Assembly (NCBI GenBank): GCA_036961355.1
Contig: JBALVL010000003.1
Location: 97,370-161,369 of the forward strand
Length of the DNA stretch: 64,000 nucleotides
Direction: 5' to 3'
Origin: Motiliproteus sp036961355
GTDB taxonomy: Bacteria > Pseudomonadota > Gammaproteobacteria > Pseudomonadales > Balneatricaceae
The position numbers were made by a program, and so were the translations under genes. The notes under the pieces were generated by a model, which had not been told where the DNA came from, searched no databases, and saw only the letters and a program-made list of their open reading frames with translations. Positions 26,782-36,356 of this stretch are shown piece after piece; the first letter of the stretch is position 1, and each line of letters begins with the position of its first letter.

Positions 26782-27357
26782 CTACACACAACCGCTGATT
26801 AGTAGGTGCGCTGTTTGCTTGGCTTTTAATGCTGCACTTCGATCACCCTGTACATGGGCCAGTGTGATGGCGCCTTCCTTCAGAAGGCATAGGGCATCGG
26901 TGACAGCGGCAATCAAATTCGACTCGATATTTAATGTCTGGACCTGGGTCTCAATCAAGGCTGCGATGCTCTTCTTATGTTGTGAGCATTGCTGGTGCAG
27001 GGGATGTGCGGGATCACCAAATTCAGCGCTGACGTTAATAAAAAAGCAGCCGTGAAATGGCAACAGCGTTGCTACCCGGTCGTTGAACCAGTCATCCAGT
27101 GCATCGAATAGGGCATCTATTTTCGCCATACCGGGTGCGGTGGTATCGAGCTTTTCTTCCAGCCAATGACAAAAACATCGGTCGCGGTAGGCCAGCACAG
27201 CCGATACTAGTTCGTCCTTGCTATCAAAATGGTGGTACAGGGTTTTCTTGGCGACTCCGGATTCAGCCAAAATCTCGTTGATACCTACAGCATGAACGCC
27301 CTTTTGATAGAAGAGGTTAAAGGCCGTGGTGATCAAGTGAATGCGCTTAGTGGACAT
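26782..27357 (-). CDS. TetR-family transcriptional regulator
   Basis: 191 aa. N-terminal helix-turn-helix at about 1-50 (RIHLITTAFNLFYQKGVHAV, ESGVAKKTLYHHFDSKDELV). The C-terminal ligand domain resembles the TetR_C group with CFFINVSAEFGDPAHP. The frame remains open upstream to 27987, but the TetR start MSTKRIHL at 27357 is clear and faces the HPP gene. It probably represses both sides through the palindromes at 27397-27443. Ligand unknown, perhaps an electrophile or oxidant. Confidence 0.9.
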   Translation of the reverse strand: MSTKRIHLITTAFNLFYQKGVHAVGINEILAESGVAKKTLYHHFDSKDELVSAVLAYRDRCFCHWLEEKLDTTAPGMAKIDALFDALDDWFNDRVATLLPFHGCFFINVSAEFGDPAHPLHQQCSQHKKSIAALIETQVQTLNIESNLIAAVTDALCLLKEGAITLAHVQGDRSAALKAKQTAHLLISGCV

Positions 27358-27396
27358 ACGAAACCTATTAACGATTGAATGTTTACATTGACATAG

Positions 27397-27443
27397 GTAG
27401 ACCGGGTTGTCTACCATGACCGCGTGTAGACAAATCGGTCTAC
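27397..27443. promoter_or_regulatory. paired TetR operators
   Basis: Two 18-bp palindromes, GTAGACCGGGTTGTCTAC (27397-27414) and GTAGACAAATCGGTCTAC (27426-27443), with the same GTAGAC-N6-GTCTAC arms and centres 29 bp apart. They lie between divergent TetR and HPP starts. A TTGACA at 27388-27393 could be the -35 box of the HPP promoter, overlapped by the first operator. Confidence 0.85.
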
Positions 27444-27475
27444 TTTGTTCGTTCACGCTTATGAAGGAGTCCACT

Positions 27476-28024
27476 ATGCAACTTCCCATCAAGGCGCTTA
27501 TATGGGAAACATCAACGTCAGGCTGGCTACGAAAGCTCAAGGGTGACAGAGCGGCCTTGCCTCCTAAACATTCAATCAAGCATATCGTTGCAGCTGGATT
27601 GGGTGCCTTTATCTTGATCGCGATGCTGGCCGGCTTGGCCGAAAACCTTGACGTAACGCTGGTGCTGGGTTCTTTTGGCGCCTCTTGTGTATTGGTGTTC
27701 GGCTTTCCTGATGCACCGTTTTCGCAACCTAGAAACGTAGTCGCAGGGCATTTTCTGAGTTCACTGGTCGGTTTGATCGTTTTGACGTACGTCGGTCCGA
27801 CTTGGTGGGGTATGGCACTGGCCGTTAGCCTTGCAATCGCTCTTATGATGGCGACTCGGACGGTGCATCCACCCGCCGGTTCAAATCCGGTAATCGTATT
27901 TTTGAGCCAGCCAGCCTGGGACTTTTTGCTGTTACCTACCTTGAGTGGTGCCTTGTTGGTGGTGGCGATAGCTCTGATATACAACAACCTCAGTCGGCGG
28001 GAGAGCTATCCAAAGTATTGGTGA
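27476..28024 (+). CDS. HPP-family integral membrane protein
   Basis: 182 aa with four hydrophobic helices. The family signatures are visible: GSFGASCVLVFGFPDAPFSQPRN near residue 80 and the name-giving HPP in TRTVHPPAGSNPVIVF near residue 130. Some HPP proteins take part in nitrite transport; the role here is open. ATG at 27476 with GAAGGAG upstream; earlier in-frame starts would lie in the operators. Divergent from the TetR gene and probably under its control. Confidence 0.88.
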   Translation: MQLPIKALIWETSTSGWLRKLKGDRAALPPKHSIKHIVAAGLGAFILIAMLAGLAENLDVTLVLGSFGASCVLVFGFPDAPFSQPRNVVAGHFLSSLVGLIVLTYVGPTWWGMALAVSLAIALMMATRTVHPPAGSNPVIVFLSQPAWDFLLLPTLSGALLVVAIALIYNNLSRRESYPKYW

Positions 28025-28719
28025 AAGGGTCCCATTTAGTCTTCTACTTTGTGTCGGTGTCTGTTATCTGCTTTCTATCAGTCATCCCTGATGTCTCCTT
28101 TGGTCGATGGAGCGGTAGAACCAAAATGGCCACACCTCAGCAGCTTGAGTGCTGAAAGTGGATACATTTCAGATCTTGTAAGAATCGTAGTATGAATTGC
28201 GTTTATCTGACCGATGGCCACTAGTCGAACTTTGCTTCCCGAACTAACCCCTCTGCAAGGGTTATCTCGTCGTCAGCAATTGCGCCTAGTTCCGACATTA
28301 CAGTAGTGGAAGAGTGGCCTGAAGCACCCAAGCCCATCTCCAGTAAGCGGACGTTTTTAGCACTATAGGTGGCCTACTGGAACAGGTCATTTCCTATAAC
28401 CTTAATGGCGTCTTCTGAGCGGAAAAGAATTCGACAGGCTAAAGGAATCTATCTGCCAAAGTGGAAGTGTGAATGAGAAGGGCCTGTAAAATATCAACAA
28501 ATATGCAAAGCCATCGTTGCCGGTCTGAAATACCAAGATAGGAAGGCCTGGAGCTACTTGTTCAGACCTTCCCTAAGTGCCCAATGAAGGGCCATGCATC
28601 TTGGTAGGCAGGAATAGGCTCGCAGGGGTAGAAGGCAGCAAGGTTGAAAACAAAGGAAAATGCAACCGCTGTACTCACCTGCTGCTAAACGGTTAACCCA
28701 ACCGCTGAAATAGTCGCTT
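28025..28719. other. gene-free region
   Basis: About 700 bases without a convincing gene on either strand, RNA or repeat. It separates the HPP gene from the propeller gene and may contain decayed sequence. Confidence 0.5.
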
Positions 28720-30399
28720 TCAGCCTTTACCGCGGCTATTGATGCCCTCTCCGGCAATATCCCCGACGATATCCACCATCGCTTCGCCGACCTCTTTCAC
28801 CAGTTTGCGTCCGGCCGGATGGTCGATGTCCCGGGCGGCATCCAACGTAACGATCGTTTGCAGCAGAGCAAAAAGCGGATCGCGCGGCGGTACCTTGACG
28901 ATCTTGCCGCCGACGATGACAAAACCGCCAGCACCCAATCCAACCCCCGGACTCATGAAGGTAGCGACGATACCTTCGGTAAACCAGGACGGTGCATCCA
29001 CCTTGCTGGTGGCGATATGGTCGTAGAACAGTTCCTGCACGCCGGTGCGGGTGTCGGTGCAGACTAGCTCGAAACCGTCCGGACCGCCGTCGAGTCCGAA
29101 ATACTCACCGATAAAGGTGTCATTGGGATTGAAATGGGCCCAGGGGGCGTTCACCGCCGGATCCCAAGGGTTATCGGAGACGTTGGCCGGCAGGCCAAAA
29201 CTGCTACCCGCGTCGAACGAGCCCATGATCCGGGTTCTGATGCGGTACTGGGTCGATGGTGGCTGCTGGCCAAACTCGTAGAACGCGCAACCCACCACGC
29301 CTTTGCCATCGACCACCATCTGCGGATGGAACTGCTGCACCGCGCTGCTAGATGATAGCGAGGGCCACAACGGTTGGCCCGACGAAGGCGCCCAGCTAGC
29401 GCCAGCATCGTCGCTGTAGTGGTAGTAGATGCGAGCGTAGCCTTCACGTATATCCGACCAGGACACCAAAAAGCGGTTGCCGGTGGCGCAGCCGGTGCAG
29501 AGAGTGACGATGCGAAATTTGCCGCCGGGAAACTCCGGCCAGGAACCGGTCTGGGGCAGCGGTGGCGAGCGTAGCCCTTGAACGCCGTTGACGATGGTCT
29601 GCTGCGACTCGAACGTTTCGCCGCCGTCGATAGAGCGGACGTACAGGATCGACGCCGATCCGGGGGAATGCCAGACCACATGGATCACGCCACCATCGCC
29701 TACCGTCACCTCCGGCGCCCAGGCGTTGCTGGTGCCGGGAACGTTATCGCCAGCATTGAGATTACCGGCACCGGTCCAGCTGACACCGGCGTCGGTGCTG
29801 CGGGCGAAATTGAGCCCACCGCCAACCCCCCAGACGATATAGATATTGCCTTTCCACGGCGACGCGACGCTGACCCAGCCCGAGGAGCCACTACTCCAGG
29901 GTGAGGCCTTGCCATAGTCGCAGGCGATCCAGGGTTTATCGTCCTGCCCGTTCAGTTCGCGGCCGACGATCAACTCTTGCGGGCCGATCCAATTACCGCC
30001 GCCGTAAGGCAACCGGAAGGCCTTGATACCGGTCACCTCGATATCGGGGATCTGATCGGTATCGGGCTGGATAAACCGGATCGGCTCCAACACCAGATGG
30101 GCGTTACCCTGATGATCGAAGCTGATCACCGGATCGGTCCAGCCATTACCACCCTCCGGCTGCGGCAGTGGCAGCGGGTACCAGCTGTAGCCGCCGTCGA
30201 TGGTGACCATCGGCTCGACGGTAAACCAGTACCAGTCGGGTTTACTGAACTTTTTTGACACGGCGATCATATGGAGCGGATTTTTCGGATTGATCGCCAC
30301 CGACGCCTCGCTGCGCGACTCGTTTTCAGCGCTGAAAGTGATCTGACGGTCGGTCCCCGGAAACATGCCCTGTTGGGTGAAAAGCTGATTAATGCCCAT
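28720..30399 (-). CDS. Asp-box (BNR) beta-propeller protein, sialidase-like
   Basis: 559 aa with at least five Asp-box motifs (IDGGYSWYP, STDAGVSWTG, SIDGGETFES, SDDAGASWAP, SFDAGSSFG), the turn motif of six-bladed sialidase propellers. Sialidase catalytic Arg residues cannot be confirmed by eye, so glycosidase activity is uncertain; sugar or surface binding is equally possible. No signal peptide is visible. A C-terminal helical stretch (about 500-559) follows the propeller. It is the third gene of a minus-strand cassette after the M14-VWA gene. Confidence 0.8.
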   Translation of the reverse strand: MGINQLFTQQGMFPGTDRQITFSAENESRSEASVAINPKNPLHMIAVSKKFSKPDWYWFTVEPMVTIDGGYSWYPLPLPQPEGGNGWTDPVISFDHQGNAHLVLEPIRFIQPDTDQIPDIEVTGIKAFRLPYGGGNWIGPQELIVGRELNGQDDKPWIACDYGKASPWSSGSSGWVSVASPWKGNIYIVWGVGGGLNFARSTDAGVSWTGAGNLNAGDNVPGTSNAWAPEVTVGDGGVIHVVWHSPGSASILYVRSIDGGETFESQQTIVNGVQGLRSPPLPQTGSWPEFPGGKFRIVTLCTGCATGNRFLVSWSDIREGYARIYYHYSDDAGASWAPSSGQPLWPSLSSSSAVQQFHPQMVVDGKGVVGCAFYEFGQQPPSTQYRIRTRIMGSFDAGSSFGLPANVSDNPWDPAVNAPWAHFNPNDTFIGEYFGLDGGPDGFELVCTDTRTGVQELFYDHIATSKVDAPSWFTEGIVATFMSPGVGLGAGGFVIVGGKIVKVPPRDPLFALLQTIVTLDAARDIDHPAGRKLVKEVGEAMVDIVGDIAGEGINSRGKG

Positions 30400-30502
30400 G
30401 AGAATTACCTCCTAACAAACTGAAAAACCGTGTTTGAACCATCACCGATTCAGTTGACGCGCAAGCCAGCACCCACGAATTCACCGTCGGATCGGTCTGC
30501 CG

Positions 30503-33415
30503 TTACGACGGCTTGCGCGAGGGCTGGCACCACTTCTTGAGACAGCGCCTAAGATCGTCGATGCTCAAGCCCGCCTCCTGCAAGCGCTTCTCCAGCTCCG
30601 GCTCGATCACCTTGCGGCCCAGCAAGCACGCCAGCAGCTCGCACAGCTGTTCTTTGTCATCGTCCGGGTCATCACGTTCGGTCGGTGGAGGGGTATCGCC
30701 ACCCTGCCATACCGCACCGGTCAGTAAGTGCTCACGGCTGACCTCGCGGCCCCGCATCGTGGTGGCGTTGACCAGCACCCGGAACGGATAGACGCCCGTC
30801 AGCTGGGCTGCCAAGTCGTTGATGTAGATGCCGCTGGCTGGTGATTCCTCGTGCAACATCAGCATCCCGCTGGTGCCGTCGGGACGGGAGAACTCGGCGC
30901 GAACTTGGGCCCTGGCACCCTCCACAGGCAAGCCGTACTCGCTCAGCACCGCCCGCACCGTCAGCGTCGCTCCCGGTTCAAACGAGCTTTGCAGCAGCTG
31001 GGCCTGTAGCCGGAAACCGGAATACGACTGCACGCTCAGGCTGTACCGAACGCCATGGGCGACCACCTGCTGGTACCACTGCGGTTGGTCGGCCAGAGTC
31101 GCCAAGTAGCGCTTGTAGTATTTTTCATCGACTGTAAGCACGGCATGCCATTTGCCGGCACTGGCCCCCGCCACCCCTACCGGTACCGGAAGCGCCATCC
31201 GGTAGAATGAAACGCCCTGTGCGGCAACAAAATCGATACTCGGATGAGCCCCCGCCACGCCCGGATCAATCAGATCTCCAGCCGGGGTTTCCAGCGCAAT
31301 GCGGATCAGCGGCAGGTTGGCTTCGCCCAGTAAGATGGTATCGACGCCGATATCGGCCTCGTTGAGGTAGAACGGGATGCGGTGGACCTGGCCCGGTTTG
31401 ATCGCCGCTTCCGGATCCAGCACGATATCGTAGTTAGTTACCCCCGCCAAAATCTGCAGGTAGTACTTGCTCAGCCGGAACAGATCGTCGGGGCCAACCG
31501 CGCCGGTCAACAGCAAATAACCACCGGTGCCGTTGGTCAAGGCGGTCAGCCCAGCCGGCTTGATCTGCGCCGCGGTACCCAAGCCGATGGCAAACACCCG
31601 CTCGTTGATCAGCGGGGCCACCTGATTGATGTACTTGGCCGCCGTCTCGTCGCCGTCAGTGAACACCACCATCGCCCGCTCGTCGTAGCCTGCGGCAGCG
31701 GTCAACATATTGTGGCCATTCTCGACCCCATCACCGATCGCGGTGCCACCGAGCGGGTTCGGGCTGTGGCTGGCAATCTGCCCCAGCGCGGTAGCGCGGG
31801 CCGGGTCGAATGGCCCGACAGGCCCGACCGTCTGCACACTCATACGATCATAGGCATTGTGATCAAAAGCGACGATGCCGAGGCCGTTATCCTCGTGCAG
31901 TAAATTGACGAACACCGGCGCGGCAAACTTGAGCACATCGTTGCGGGAGGATAAACCGGGCAGGCCCGAGGCCCACTCCATCGAACCGCTCTGATCGAGC
32001 ACCAACACCGCCGCTACAGTGGGACGAACGACCGTGTTGGCCGAGATCGGAATCACCCACTCCTCGCCGGTTTCGACCAGCCGTACCGTCACGCTACCGG
32101 TGGTGACATCGCCAGCGGTGGTGCCGGTGTGCGACAGCCACAGCAGCGCTTCACGGGTTGTCAGTGTCATCACTGCCGGTAACGACGCACTGGGGCTGGC
32201 CAGCGTGCCAAAACTACCGGGCCCGCTGGTGGTGGTCGGCCCGGCAACAATCTGGAACGTTGTCGCACCGCAGGTAGTCACTGAAAACTTGATGGGGCGG
32301 GGCGTCAACTCGCCTTCGGGGATGTCATTGAAGTTGATCGCCGGGGTCAACAGGCTGGCGTCGATCACCGAGCAGGCGCACGGTGCCGTCAACGCGAACG
32401 TCACCAGCGCCGACGACACATCGAGGATGATATCCTCCATCTCCGACCACGGTGGCTGAAACTCGGTGCCCCACTCGATCAGAAAGCCCAGGGTGCGGGT
32501 CTTGGTTGGGTCGGCAAAGTGGCGGCTGTAGGGGTAATCGGTGGCGGTGCCCGAGGTCGGGTACAGATCGTAGCTCTGGCCGGTCGAATAGTTGATCCCC
32601 CGCACGGCCTGCAACGCGCTCTGCATCTGCCCGGTCAGGCAGCTGGACGCGGCCAGATCACCAGCGCGGATATATTCACCGTAAGCATCCCCAGCAACAC
32701 CACGAGCGCCGTGGTGGGCAGGGTTGAGGAAATTTTGGCTCGCCACCGCAGTCTGGTTTTCATCGTCGCCCCAAGCGTGATAGAGCAGTTGGCTGTAACT
32801 GTGGATATCGATAAACCATCGGATCTGCGGGTAGCTATCCAGCAACCACCGAACATTCTGGGTCTCCGGCTCGGAAAACGGTGCGGTGCCGTGGTAGACG
32901 TCGCTGATCGGATTATCGGACACCGATACAAATGCAGCGGGCGAGAACGCGGTATTAAAATCCCAGACAAAATCGTAGTTACGGTTCAGGTCGACCGCAT
33001 TGACCGGGTTACGGTTTTTCCGCCACATAGCAACACTGGTCTGGCTATGGTTGCGGCCATCGGGGTTCACGCAGGCAAACACGAACACCTGGGTCTGCTG
33101 CAGCAGTTGCTGCACCTGAGTCGTCGTGTAGGCTTGCCCACCGTAGGTCAGACCGGTCCCCAGGTCGTAGGCTTCAAGCAGATCGGTAGCAAAGTTGACA
33201 CAGATCTCGCCGCTGCCCCACTCGCGGGCATGTTGACCGCCGATAAACAGCATTGCAGGGCGGTTATCGAGCGGCCCCACGGCCAACCGGATTGCATGGC
33301 TGGTACGCCCCTCATGGGTGGCGTTGGGCAAAGTGATCAGCTGACACAAACCCGGGTAGGTACTACTGAGGCCCACCAGCGCCGACTCGACCTCGGTGAC
33401 GTTTAAATAGGACAT
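30503..33415 (-). CDS. M14 zinc carboxypeptidase fused to a VWA domain
   Basis: 970 aa. The peptidase M14 domain covers about 1-345: zinc ligands H62-x-x-E65 (GGQHAREW) and H205 (FIDIHSYS), substrate-binding N144-R145 (DLNRNYD) and catalytic E314 (FLIEWG). An Ig-like domain (about 355-460) leads to a von Willebrand A domain (about 466-660) with an intact MIDAS, D474-x-S476-x-S478 (LDQSGS). A beta-rich region and an acidic, Cys-containing C-terminal tail follow. ATG at 33415 chosen because GGAGG lies just upstream. No signal peptide is seen. The VWA may hold a partner through a metal; the target is unknown. Confidence 0.88.
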   Translation of the reverse strand: MSYLNVTEVESALVGLSSTYPGLCQLITLPNATHEGRTSHAIRLAVGPLDNRPAMLFIGGQHAREWGSGEICVNFATDLLEAYDLGTGLTYGGQAYTTTQVQQLLQQTQVFVFACVNPDGRNHSQTSVAMWRKNRNPVNAVDLNRNYDFVWDFNTAFSPAAFVSVSDNPISDVYHGTAPFSEPETQNVRWLLDSYPQIRWFIDIHSYSQLLYHAWGDDENQTAVASQNFLNPAHHGARGVAGDAYGEYIRAGDLAASSCLTGQMQSALQAVRGINYSTGQSYDLYPTSGTATDYPYSRHFADPTKTRTLGFLIEWGTEFQPPWSEMEDIILDVSSALVTFALTAPCACSVIDASLLTPAINFNDIPEGELTPRPIKFSVTTCGATTFQIVAGPTTTSGPGSFGTLASPSASLPAVMTLTTREALLWLSHTGTTAGDVTTGSVTVRLVETGEEWVIPISANTVVRPTVAAVLVLDQSGSMEWASGLPGLSSRNDVLKFAAPVFVNLLHEDNGLGIVAFDHNAYDRMSVQTVGPVGPFDPARATALGQIASHSPNPLGGTAIGDGVENGHNMLTAAAGYDERAMVVFTDGDETAAKYINQVAPLINERVFAIGLGTAAQIKPAGLTALTNGTGGYLLLTGAVGPDDLFRLSKYYLQILAGVTNYDIVLDPEAAIKPGQVHRIPFYLNEADIGVDTILLGEANLPLIRIALETPAGDLIDPGVAGAHPSIDFVAAQGVSFYRMALPVPVGVAGASAGKWHAVLTVDEKYYKRYLATLADQPQWYQQVVAHGVRYSLSVQSYSGFRLQAQLLQSSFEPGATLTVRAVLSEYGLPVEGARAQVRAEFSRPDGTSGMLMLHEESPASGIYINDLAAQLTGVYPFRVLVNATTMRGREVSREHLLTGAVWQGGDTPPPTERDDPDDDKEQLCELLACLLGRKVIEPELEKRLQEAGLSIDDLRRCLKKWCQPSRKPS

Positions 33416-33429
33416 GATACCGCCTCCGT

Positions 33430-33774
33430 TCAGATTTTCTGACCCAGCCCTGTCGGCGCGATTTTTCCGCCTTGAAAGCGATCCCCTTTGCCTACCTCTT
33501 TTTGCCGTTTGCGCCCGATTTCGCTCAAATTTTCGCGAACATTGACGGTCCAACCGTACTTTTTCAGCGCCTTGATCTGGTCTTTATTGGCGTAAATGTG
33601 AACTTCGATCTCATCCGAATCAGCTTGACTTTGTATCGGTCCGACATCCAGAACCTCGCTGCGCAGCAGCTGCGACAGACAGTCACGATCCGGCACATAT
33701 AGTACGGTCAGAAAGCGGTCATCTGGATCGGACCTTCTGGACCGGGCTTTTATAGATTTATCAGAACGGGTCAT
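33430..33774 (-). CDS. small protein resembling an M14 propeptide
   Basis: 114 aa, highly charged. The middle (EVHIYANKDQIKALKKYGW, then VNVRENLSEIG) resembles the propeptide-like region found at the N-terminus of some bacterial M14 peptidases, where it inhibits or folds the enzyme. It ends 14 bp before the M14-VWA start on the same strand, so it may be a separate inhibitor or chaperone for that enzyme. The match is by eye only. Confidence 0.55.
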   Translation of the reverse strand: MTRSDKSIKARSRRSDPDDRFLTVLYVPDRDCLSQLLRSEVLDVGPIQSQADSDEIEVHIYANKDQIKALKKYGWTVNVRENLSEIGRKRQKEVGKGDRFQGGKIAPTGLGQKI

Positions 33775-34271
33775 AACCCTCTCTCCCTGTTGCTACTGCT
33801 TAGTTCTTAATCGCAGACCAGATCCAGCCCGCATTGACGGTGGTATCCAGAGCACAGCAAAACGACAGATAGGTCAGCCGCAGCGGCCGATCAATCAACA
33901 CGTGAAAACATTAAAGGAGGGAAATGCAGCGATTCGCGCAAGCGATAAGACAGGCTATCCAGCCTATAGATAAACAATAGTTAAGTATGGCCAAGCTAAC
34001 CAGTAGGGGTTATATAGAATGGCTATAACGCTATTTATAAAAGTGATAAGTACTGGCCATCGACGCGCCGGGACCGCCCTTGAACTGCGCTACTTCGATC
34101 TCGTCTGTTTTTGAAACAGTCGCATCACATCACTAAACAGCTGAGTCGATTAGAGAAAATCCGTATATATTTTGATTTTAAAACCTCTTAGGAAAGGAGG
34201 TCTTGATTCTGGCCATGTTTATTTCAGAGGTTCGACTAATCTGAGCTTAAGCTTAGTCGGCTAAAACTGCG
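33775..34271. other. gene-free region upstream of the M14 cassette
   Basis: No convincing gene on either strand. It should hold the promoter of the minus-strand M14 cassette, but I see no clear boxes. AAAGGAGG occurs twice without a following open frame. Confidence 0.4.
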
Positions 34272-34480
34272 TGTTAATGACAGCAAACTGGCCATGTCGT
34301 TTGCTCTGGCGAATATTGTCAGAGTGAGTCAGATAGTCAAAACATAGGATCAGTGTGCCTACATGTCGGTAAATCGGCATGCTGGCACTGAAAAACGAGC
34401 AGTAATTGGGTGATTATCCGAAAAGTAGACCTTGATGAGTCGGTATGGTTAAAAAACGGGACTTAATGGCACTTTCCTTA
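34272..34480 (+). mobile_element. right-end remnant of an IS5-family element
   Basis: TTTGCTCTGGCGAATATTG matches the transposase C-terminal coding sequence at 26130-26148, and the following bases keep the layout of that element's right end down to GGACTTAAT (34460-34468; matching 26290-26298). Many substitutions show it is old and not a recent copy of the 24276 element. The flavoprotein gene on the other strand ends inside it. Confidence 0.75.
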
Positions 34481-35784
34481 GAAAGGCAATCCAAATAATT
34501 TCCCAGGTGGCCGCTTAGATCGCGGGCGTCATCTTCGGCGCCATGGATAAAACTGGATTTGCGTCTGCGCATAAACGGCAGCCCGGTGACGTAAATTCCC
34601 GGTGCGTCGACGACACCACCGTCATGGCGAAGTTTGCCCTTGTGGTCGAACACAGGCAGCTTCAGCCAAGAGTAGTCGGGTCGAAATCCGGTGGCCCAGA
34701 TAATCGAACGGATGCCGCTTTGTTCCAGATCCAGGGTCAGGCAGGGTGAACCATCGACCCGCGTTGCCGGGTAGCGTTGCGCCGGTGGTAGAGTGGTATC
34801 CAGTCCGGTATTGCCAATCCAGCTGTCGATGTGATTCAGCAGCCGATTCATCTTCAGATCGGCCAGGGCGCAATGATTATTCAAGGCACCGGAAAACAGC
34901 GTGCGCATGTCGTTGATCGCCATCAGCCGTCCCACCAGCTTTACCCCCTGAGCGGTTAGCACATTCAGGTCTAGGCTGTTGCGCTCGGGCGTGCCGACCA
35001 GTTGGGGCGAAGGCACACGTCGGGCGCGGTTGATATCGTCGATTTCATCGTAGCCTTCATCGAGAATTCCGGTGGCATCCATCCACCATTGGATGTCTCG
35101 GCCCCGGTAGATCCGGGGCAGTCGCACATGCTCGCCTACCGATAGGGTCACCGGTCGACCAGAACGCTGTATCTCATCGGCCAGTTGCAGGCCGGTGGCG
35201 GAGCCTCCCACCACCAGAACCCCGCCGTTAGCCAACTGCGCTGGATTGCGATAGTCCTTGGGGGTTAACTGGTTGATGCTGGGTGACAGCGTTTTGCTGA
35301 TAGCCGGTATCAGCGGCTGGCTGAACGCGCCGGTGGCGATGACTAGGGTATGACAAAACCACTCGCCGCGATCCGTCACCACTTGGTATCCCTGACCTCG
35401 ACGATGCACCGCTGTCACCGAGGTTCCGGTTTGCACCGGGGCATCGATAAAGCGGGCATAATCGTCGATAAAGCGGCTGACCTCGACCATGGTCATGAAA
35501 CCGTCGGGATCATCGCCGTTATAGGCGTATCCAGGCAGGCGGCATTGCCAGTTGGGTGTCAGCAGCCGCAACGAGTCCCAACGATCACGGCGCCAGGCAT
35601 TACCGACCTCACCGCGTTCAAGGATCAGATGGTCGATCGAACGCTCGCTGAGGCAGCGGCTGATGGCGAGTCCGGCGTGGCCACCACCGACGATGATGGT
35701 CGACCGGCTGCCGCTAGTGTTGTCATCCGCTTTGCCGTTAATGTCGCGGACAGCAGCCGTGACCGGGTTGCGTGGCGTGCTCAT
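34414..35784 (-). CDS. FMO-like flavin-dependent oxidoreductase
   Basis: 456 aa with FAD motif GGGHAGLAISRCLSERSIDH near residue 32, the segment WRRDRWDSLRLLTPNWQCRLPG, and an NADPH-binding loop VVGGSATGLQLADEI near residue 193. It most resembles the MSMEG_0569-type branch of flavoprotein monooxygenases. The start overlaps the OsmC stop (ATGA), so the two are coupled. The last 17 or so residues (from about IKSRFLTIPTHQ) are encoded by the IS remnant, so the native tail was replaced. Substrate unknown; N- or S-oxygenation would fit the sulfur-related neighbours. Confidence 0.82.
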   Translation of the reverse strand: MSTPRNPVTAAVRDINGKADDNTSGSRSTIIVGGGHAGLAISRCLSERSIDHLILERGEVGNAWRRDRWDSLRLLTPNWQCRLPGYAYNGDDPDGFMTMVEVSRFIDDYARFIDAPVQTGTSVTAVHRRGQGYQVVTDRGEWFCHTLVIATGAFSQPLIPAISKTLSPSINQLTPKDYRNPAQLANGGVLVVGGSATGLQLADEIQRSGRPVTLSVGEHVRLPRIYRGRDIQWWMDATGILDEGYDEIDDINRARRVPSPQLVGTPERNSLDLNVLTAQGVKLVGRLMAINDMRTLFSGALNNHCALADLKMNRLLNHIDSWIGNTGLDTTLPPAQRYPATRVDGSPCLTLDLEQSGIRSIIWATGFRPDYSWLKLPVFDHKGKLRHDGGVVDAPGIYVTGLPFMRRRKSSFIHGAEDDARDLSGHLGNYLDCLSKESAIKSRFLTIPTHQGLLFG

Positions 35785-36356
35785 TTTACCGTGACCTTGA
35801 CGTTGGTGGGGTTGGTGATGATATCGAATACCGCCGAGCGTTTTTGAGACTGGGCTACCAGGGCGTTGATTTCATCGCGGCTAGCCTCGGCGTCGATCTC
35901 GAAATTTACCTGAATATCGTCAAAGCCGTTGCGTACGTCGCTGTCGATACCCAGGATACCTTGAATATCCATGCCGCCTTCGAGGGTGGCGCGTACCGAG
36001 TGCAGTTGGATGCCGCGATGTTGAGCCACGGCGGCGATACCGGCGGTGAGACAACCCGCCAGCCCCACCAGCACCATCTCGACCGGGGTGGCACCTTTGT
36101 CTTCGGAGGCAAACACCTCGGGATGATCGGTATCGAAGCTAAATTCGGTACGGTGTTGCTGTTCATCACCCAAGCCGTAAAAGCCTGCCACGGTAGAACT
36201 GCTGTGGGTTCCGCTGATCCAGTCGCAGCGAGCGCGCCATTGGAATATGGCCGCCTCAGGTGCGTCGGTCAGCGCCTGGCGGGCTGCCAAAAGGGCTTCT
36301 ACGTTGACACCGTTATCTACGGTCGCTGCTGCGCTATTAATCTGTGTCATGTTCAT
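35781..36356 (-). CDS. OsmC-family protein
   Basis: 191 aa. OsmC/Ohr-fold proteins reduce organic hydroperoxides or handle thiol-linked oxidants. The conserved helix VEMVLVGLAGCLTAGIAAVAQHRGI carries the one clear Cys of the family (near residue 100), and the final strand is DIITNPTNVKV. Residues 1-50 form an extra helical stretch. ATG at 36356 chosen because AAGGA lies 8 bases upstream; earlier starts would add 27 basic residues. First of the coupled pair with the flavoprotein. Confidence 0.85.
   Translation of the reverse strand: MNMTQINSAAATVDNGVNVEALLAARQALTDAPEAAIFQWRARCDWISGTHSSSTVAGFYGLGDEQQHRTEFSFDTDHPEVFASEDKGATPVEMVLVGLAGCLTAGIAAVAQHRGIQLHSVRATLEGGMDIQGILGIDSDVRNGFDDIQVNFEIDAEASRDEINALVAQSQKRSAVFDIITNPTNVKVTVK

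Noticed and set aside
26782..27987. Long 401-aa minus-strand frame containing the TetR gene
   Set aside because: The upstream 210 residues run through the HPP coding sequence on the other strand and both operators; the TetR start at 27357 is clear.
30513..33406. Plus-strand frames of 90-295 aa opposite the M14-VWA gene
   Set aside because: Shadow frames; the minus strand carries clear catalytic motifs through the whole length.
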